Positions 61,191 through 64,000 of a DNA stretch of 64,000 nucleotides are shown piece after piece. Below the pieces are notes generated by a model. It did not search any database and was not told where the DNA came from. It saw nothing but the letters and a program-made list of their open reading frames with translations. Positions within the stretch are counted from its first letter, which is position 1. Every line of letters starts with the position of its first letter. Source of the DNA: Cheilinus undulatus (lineage: Eukaryota; Chordata; Actinopteri; Labriformes; Labridae); the NCBI RefSeq assembly GCF_018320785.1, contig NC_054886.1, positions 33,906,110 through 33,970,109 of the forward strand. Reading direction: 5' to 3'. A program made the translations under genes and the position numbers.

Positions 61191-61970
61191 TGTTTTCTTT
61201 CATTTCTCCACACAGCAGCTCTTTGGTTAAATGTTACGCCGACAATGACATGTTTTATCCTGGTGTGACTCAGACGACCTGCAGAGACTGGTGCTGCTTT
61301 GTCTCTCAGTTATTAATTTAACATACATCAGGATACGAGCCCTTTAAGTTTGGGTTACATCATTTTGATATGGTCCTTTTTCTTCATTGTGTGTGCTGTC
61401 GTTTTGTGCTCCGGGTTCCCAGACTATCTTGTGTGTTTTGCACCTTTTAAAGATATAAAATACAAATCTTATAAAGTTGAGTGCAACATTCAAGTATCAC
61501 TCTTTAAACTACAAAGAATCTACTTCAGCCACCACCCTCTGATTATTGATTACATTAGTAACATTTCAACGAGTAACTGATACCAGCTGGCTCGAAAACA
61601 GTGGATAACACCTGTACATAAGAAGTATTTTAAGGTCATGATAATAAGAATGAGATGGAGTTATTGCACGGCAGGCATATAATACTGAGCCACACCTCTG
61701 TTTAGACAGATTATGTTACCTTAGGTCATTAAAGGCCGCACAGTTTCTATGCCAGAGTAATCATATAGTACTGAACACAAAACAAATTCTGCAAAGTCTC
61801 TGTTGCTGTAAGCAGAAAGACCTCAGATGGGGGTCCAAATAAGCAGCCATAGCTCAACAATGGTGCTTTAGCTGTCGCTCACCTCCGACCACCATCAACC
61901 TTGCTTCTTGTCTCGACAGGAAGTTGAATTTCATGGGGAATTTTTGAAGGCAGTTTTCTGAAAACTGTTG
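60655..61970 (-). repeat. Right arm of inverted duplication
   Basis: Reverse-complement counterpart of 31080-32400. An extra block of about 160 nt (about 60750-60920) has no match in the left arm. Homology resumes at 59840-59610 with the broken signal-peptide exon, after the MITE at 60087-60575. Confidence 0.8.
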
Positions 61971-62397
61971 CATCGGGGAGCGATTTCTCCACAAAAGTAA
62001 GATATTGATAGTAAGTAATGCTTTGAAATATTGTTGGTTTTGTGTCAAAAGCTTAATCAGCTGTCTATACTTTTGAATTATGATCACTTTTGTTGTTCAG
62101 GTTTTGTGTTCACACTAAAAGCATTTTAGCCAGGTCTGTTCATTCAGGAAACTAAAAGCTTTCACAGAGTGACTCTAGGAACCCATTTTTCAAGCATAAA
62201 TAATTTTTTTATTCAAAGAAACCACTTTAAAACAATCAAACCACCACTCTAGAAACATTAATTTGCAGGGACAGAGCACCATAAAATCCTTCAAACCACC
62301 AGTAGCCAGTTTAATTTTAACGTGTTTGTTATGGTGGACCACTCCAGGTCTACAGCCCCCCCCCCGCTTGAAAATGCATTTCCTTTAGTTGAACTCA

Positions 62398-62745
62398 TTA
62401 CTCCAGTTCAGATGGACTGTCAGCCTCCACACCTTCAGACTCCGTCAGCAGTTCCTCCAGAAAAATCCGGTTCTGTCCGATGTCCTCAAACTGAGTGAGC
62501 AGCTCTCTTTGGACTGTCGGTATGGTCTTGTAGTCTGCGGATGATACCTGGCTCACATCTATAGGCTGCAGGTTGATGTGTGGGATGTCCTGAAGAGGCA
62601 CAGCTGCAGCCTTTTTCTTCTTCAGACCCTTGCCCAGTTGTTGCATGGCAGTTTGAAGAGTTTCGTAACTATGATGACGAACAGTGAATGGTACCACCGC
62701 TTTGCAGGACCCTTGGCAGGCTCGGAGTTTCATGTCAATATCAAC
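62398..62745 (-). CDS. fga: Fibrinogen alpha chain, terminal coding exon (gene continues past right edge)
   Basis: The exon opens after a TTTCTCACCCAAACAG-type acceptor with VDIDMKLRACQGSCK. This matches the human alpha-chain disulfide ring (VDIDIKIRSCRGSC) and the start of the human large last exon, so the assignment is firm. It runs 115 residues to a stop at SPSELE and includes ALQDIPHI-like residues of the ring-proximal segment. A poly(A) signal (AATAAA, reverse of 62208-62213) lies about 185 nt downstream. The human exon continues into the long alpha-C repeats and alpha-C domain; none is seen here. Upstream coiled-coil and knob exons were not found in the remaining 1.2 kb and should lie outside the window. 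Transcription converges on fgb, as in other vertebrates. Confidence 0.85.
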   Translation of the reverse strand, partial: VDIDMKLRACQGSCKAVVPFTVRHHSYETLQTAMQQLGKGLKKKKAAAVPLQDIPHINLQPIDVSQVSSADYKTIPTVQRELLTQFEDIGQNRIFLEELLTESEGVEADSPSELE

Positions 62746-62879
62746 CTGTTTGGGTGAGAATGTCAAAGAAAAATATCCAGTCAGGAACACTCTTGTCATA
62801 CACAAACCATTTCACTGCAACATGAATAAACAGTTTGGCTTTAAAAATTAGTCCAAAGGCAATTCATCCATACTGAATC

Positions 62880-64000
62880 TGAATGCTATACAAGCTTTAT
62901 GCTATAAAGGAGGAGGCTGAGGTGGAGGAGGTGAGAGGTGATAGGATCTGCTGGCCGTCAGGTGGCTGGGCGTATGACCATGTCCTGCATGAACTAACGC
63001 TAGGCTTCATTTCCTGTCAAAAGTTCACACTTTGCACAACTCAACACAGATTTAAGCCTAGCTTTGGTCTCCACCATCTCTGAAACAAGCTAGCTGCTAA
63101 ACACTTGTTGCATATATGTGTGGATATGCCACTCACTATAACCGCGTTTGGTATTTTAATATCGAGGGACTCAAAAGTGTCCATACTTGCAATGAATTTA
63201 TGAGACTGCAGCAAAACAACAAGTAATATTCACTGTAACACCACCTCCTGGCTAGCTCGCCATGATTTCTGTAGTATATATGTGGGGATATGCCACCAGG
63301 GAAAGAGGGATTTTTTTTTTCGAGTTTGTTTAGGTTTAGGCTAGATCAGAAAATCAGGAAACGGCTCTGGGAGGTGGGAGAACAGTAATAATACAAACAA
63401 ACAGGTATTTGAGTTTAAGTGGCTGGTGCCTTATATTGACAGTGAAAAGTGATCAGACACACAACATATACCATAATATTTACACTCTGCAGATATCAGT
63501 TTGGTTCAAGTTTCAAGGGTTAGGTTTTAACCTGAAGTGCACTTCATTAGAATATTTATAAGATTTTCTATTCACAAAATAAACAGCAACAGCAGCAATA
63601 AAGTCCCAGAGTACACAATTCCTACAACAGGGTCACTGTGTCAGTGAACAGAAACCACAGTTCACACGAGAGAGAGTAATGATTCGCCGCACGATGTGTG
63701 GTTTAAATGTCCTTGTTTGAAACCAGAATGTCCATGTAATCGTTAAGGTCCATAAGCGCTAGCATAGCATAGAGTTCATGTGAAGTGTTGGTGAGGACTG
63801 GCTGCGACAGCCTCCTACCAGACCGCAGAAGGAAGGTTGTTGTTGTAGAGTAGACAATCTTCAGGTTCTTTACTGGGCTCTTAGCTTGCCATCAGCTGAT
63901 AGGGCACCCAACCGGGCACACCTGGCCAATTCCCCTTTAAAATCCGTCGCACAACAGTCTGTCCGGCATCAGTACTGGTGGTGAAAAAGGCTCCTGTGCA
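62880..64000. other. Probable fga intron with dispersed repeat
   Basis: 62890-63010 matches the reverse of the repeat at 14068-14460. The remainder includes GCCAGCTCGCCATGATTTCTG-like and CACCTGGCCAATTCCCC segments of unknown origin. No fga exon with coiled-coil character was recognised up to the right edge. Confidence 0.4.

Noticed and set aside
62883-63083. Open frame EEAEVEEVRGDRICWPSGGW as an fga exon or small gene
   Set aside because: The same sequence occurs inverted in the dispersed repeat at 14068-14460, so it is repeat-derived.
1-64000. CRISPR arrays, operons, ribosome binding sites, bacterial origins
   Set aside because: The sequence is vertebrate nuclear DNA with spliced genes; none of these apply.

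Overview
The window looks like a teleost nuclear locus, probably from a percomorph-type fish. The evidence is split vertebrate genes with GT-AG introns, fish-type SINEs, a Rex3/RTE-like LINE and many hAT, Harbinger and Tc1-like non-autonomous transposons. I read four host loci by eye, chaining exons by reading frame, splice sites and protein similarity.

Layout. At 1-7.6 kb there are repeats only: a hAT-type element at 658-1640 and a LINE at about 3230-4905. At 7.65-20.84 kb on the minus strand lies a complete tlr2 with eleven coding exons and 820 codons; its introns are packed with repeats. At 20.9-31 kb there is intergenic DNA with MITEs and no gene I can support. At 32.05-42.3 kb on the plus strand lies a small secreted-protein gene. 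Its first coding exon encodes a signal peptide plus a thyroglobulin type-1 domain, and four further exons encode a C-type lectin-like domain. At 42.3-46.0 kb there is a duplicated homopurine block. At 46.5-55.5 kb on the plus strand lies a complete fgb (fibrinogen beta, 493 codons). At 55.5-59.2 kb there are a SINE and two head-to-tail hAT copies. At 59.2-62.0 kb lies an inverted partial copy of the lectin locus (promoter, leader exon, broken signal-peptide exon) next to an unrecognised cysteine-containing terminal exon. At 62.2-62.75 kb on the minus strand is the last exon of fga (fibrinogen alpha); the rest of fga lies beyond the right edge.

The order tlr2 - fgb(+) - fga(-) agrees with the vertebrate TLR2/fibrinogen neighbourhood (human 4q31-32), where FGB and FGA are also transcribed towards each other. 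The lectin gene sits between tlr2 and fgb. An innate-sensing receptor, a secreted lectin-like protein and clotting/acute-phase proteins therefore share this stretch, but nothing in the sequence shows joint regulation.

The most unusual content is the thyroglobulin-1/C-type-lectin fusion gene and its inverted partial duplicate on the far side of fgb. Also notable are a family of hAT-like elements carrying long arrays of a GGCAAAAATGGGT-like unit, and a fibrinogen alpha terminal exon that stops soon after the disulfide ring.
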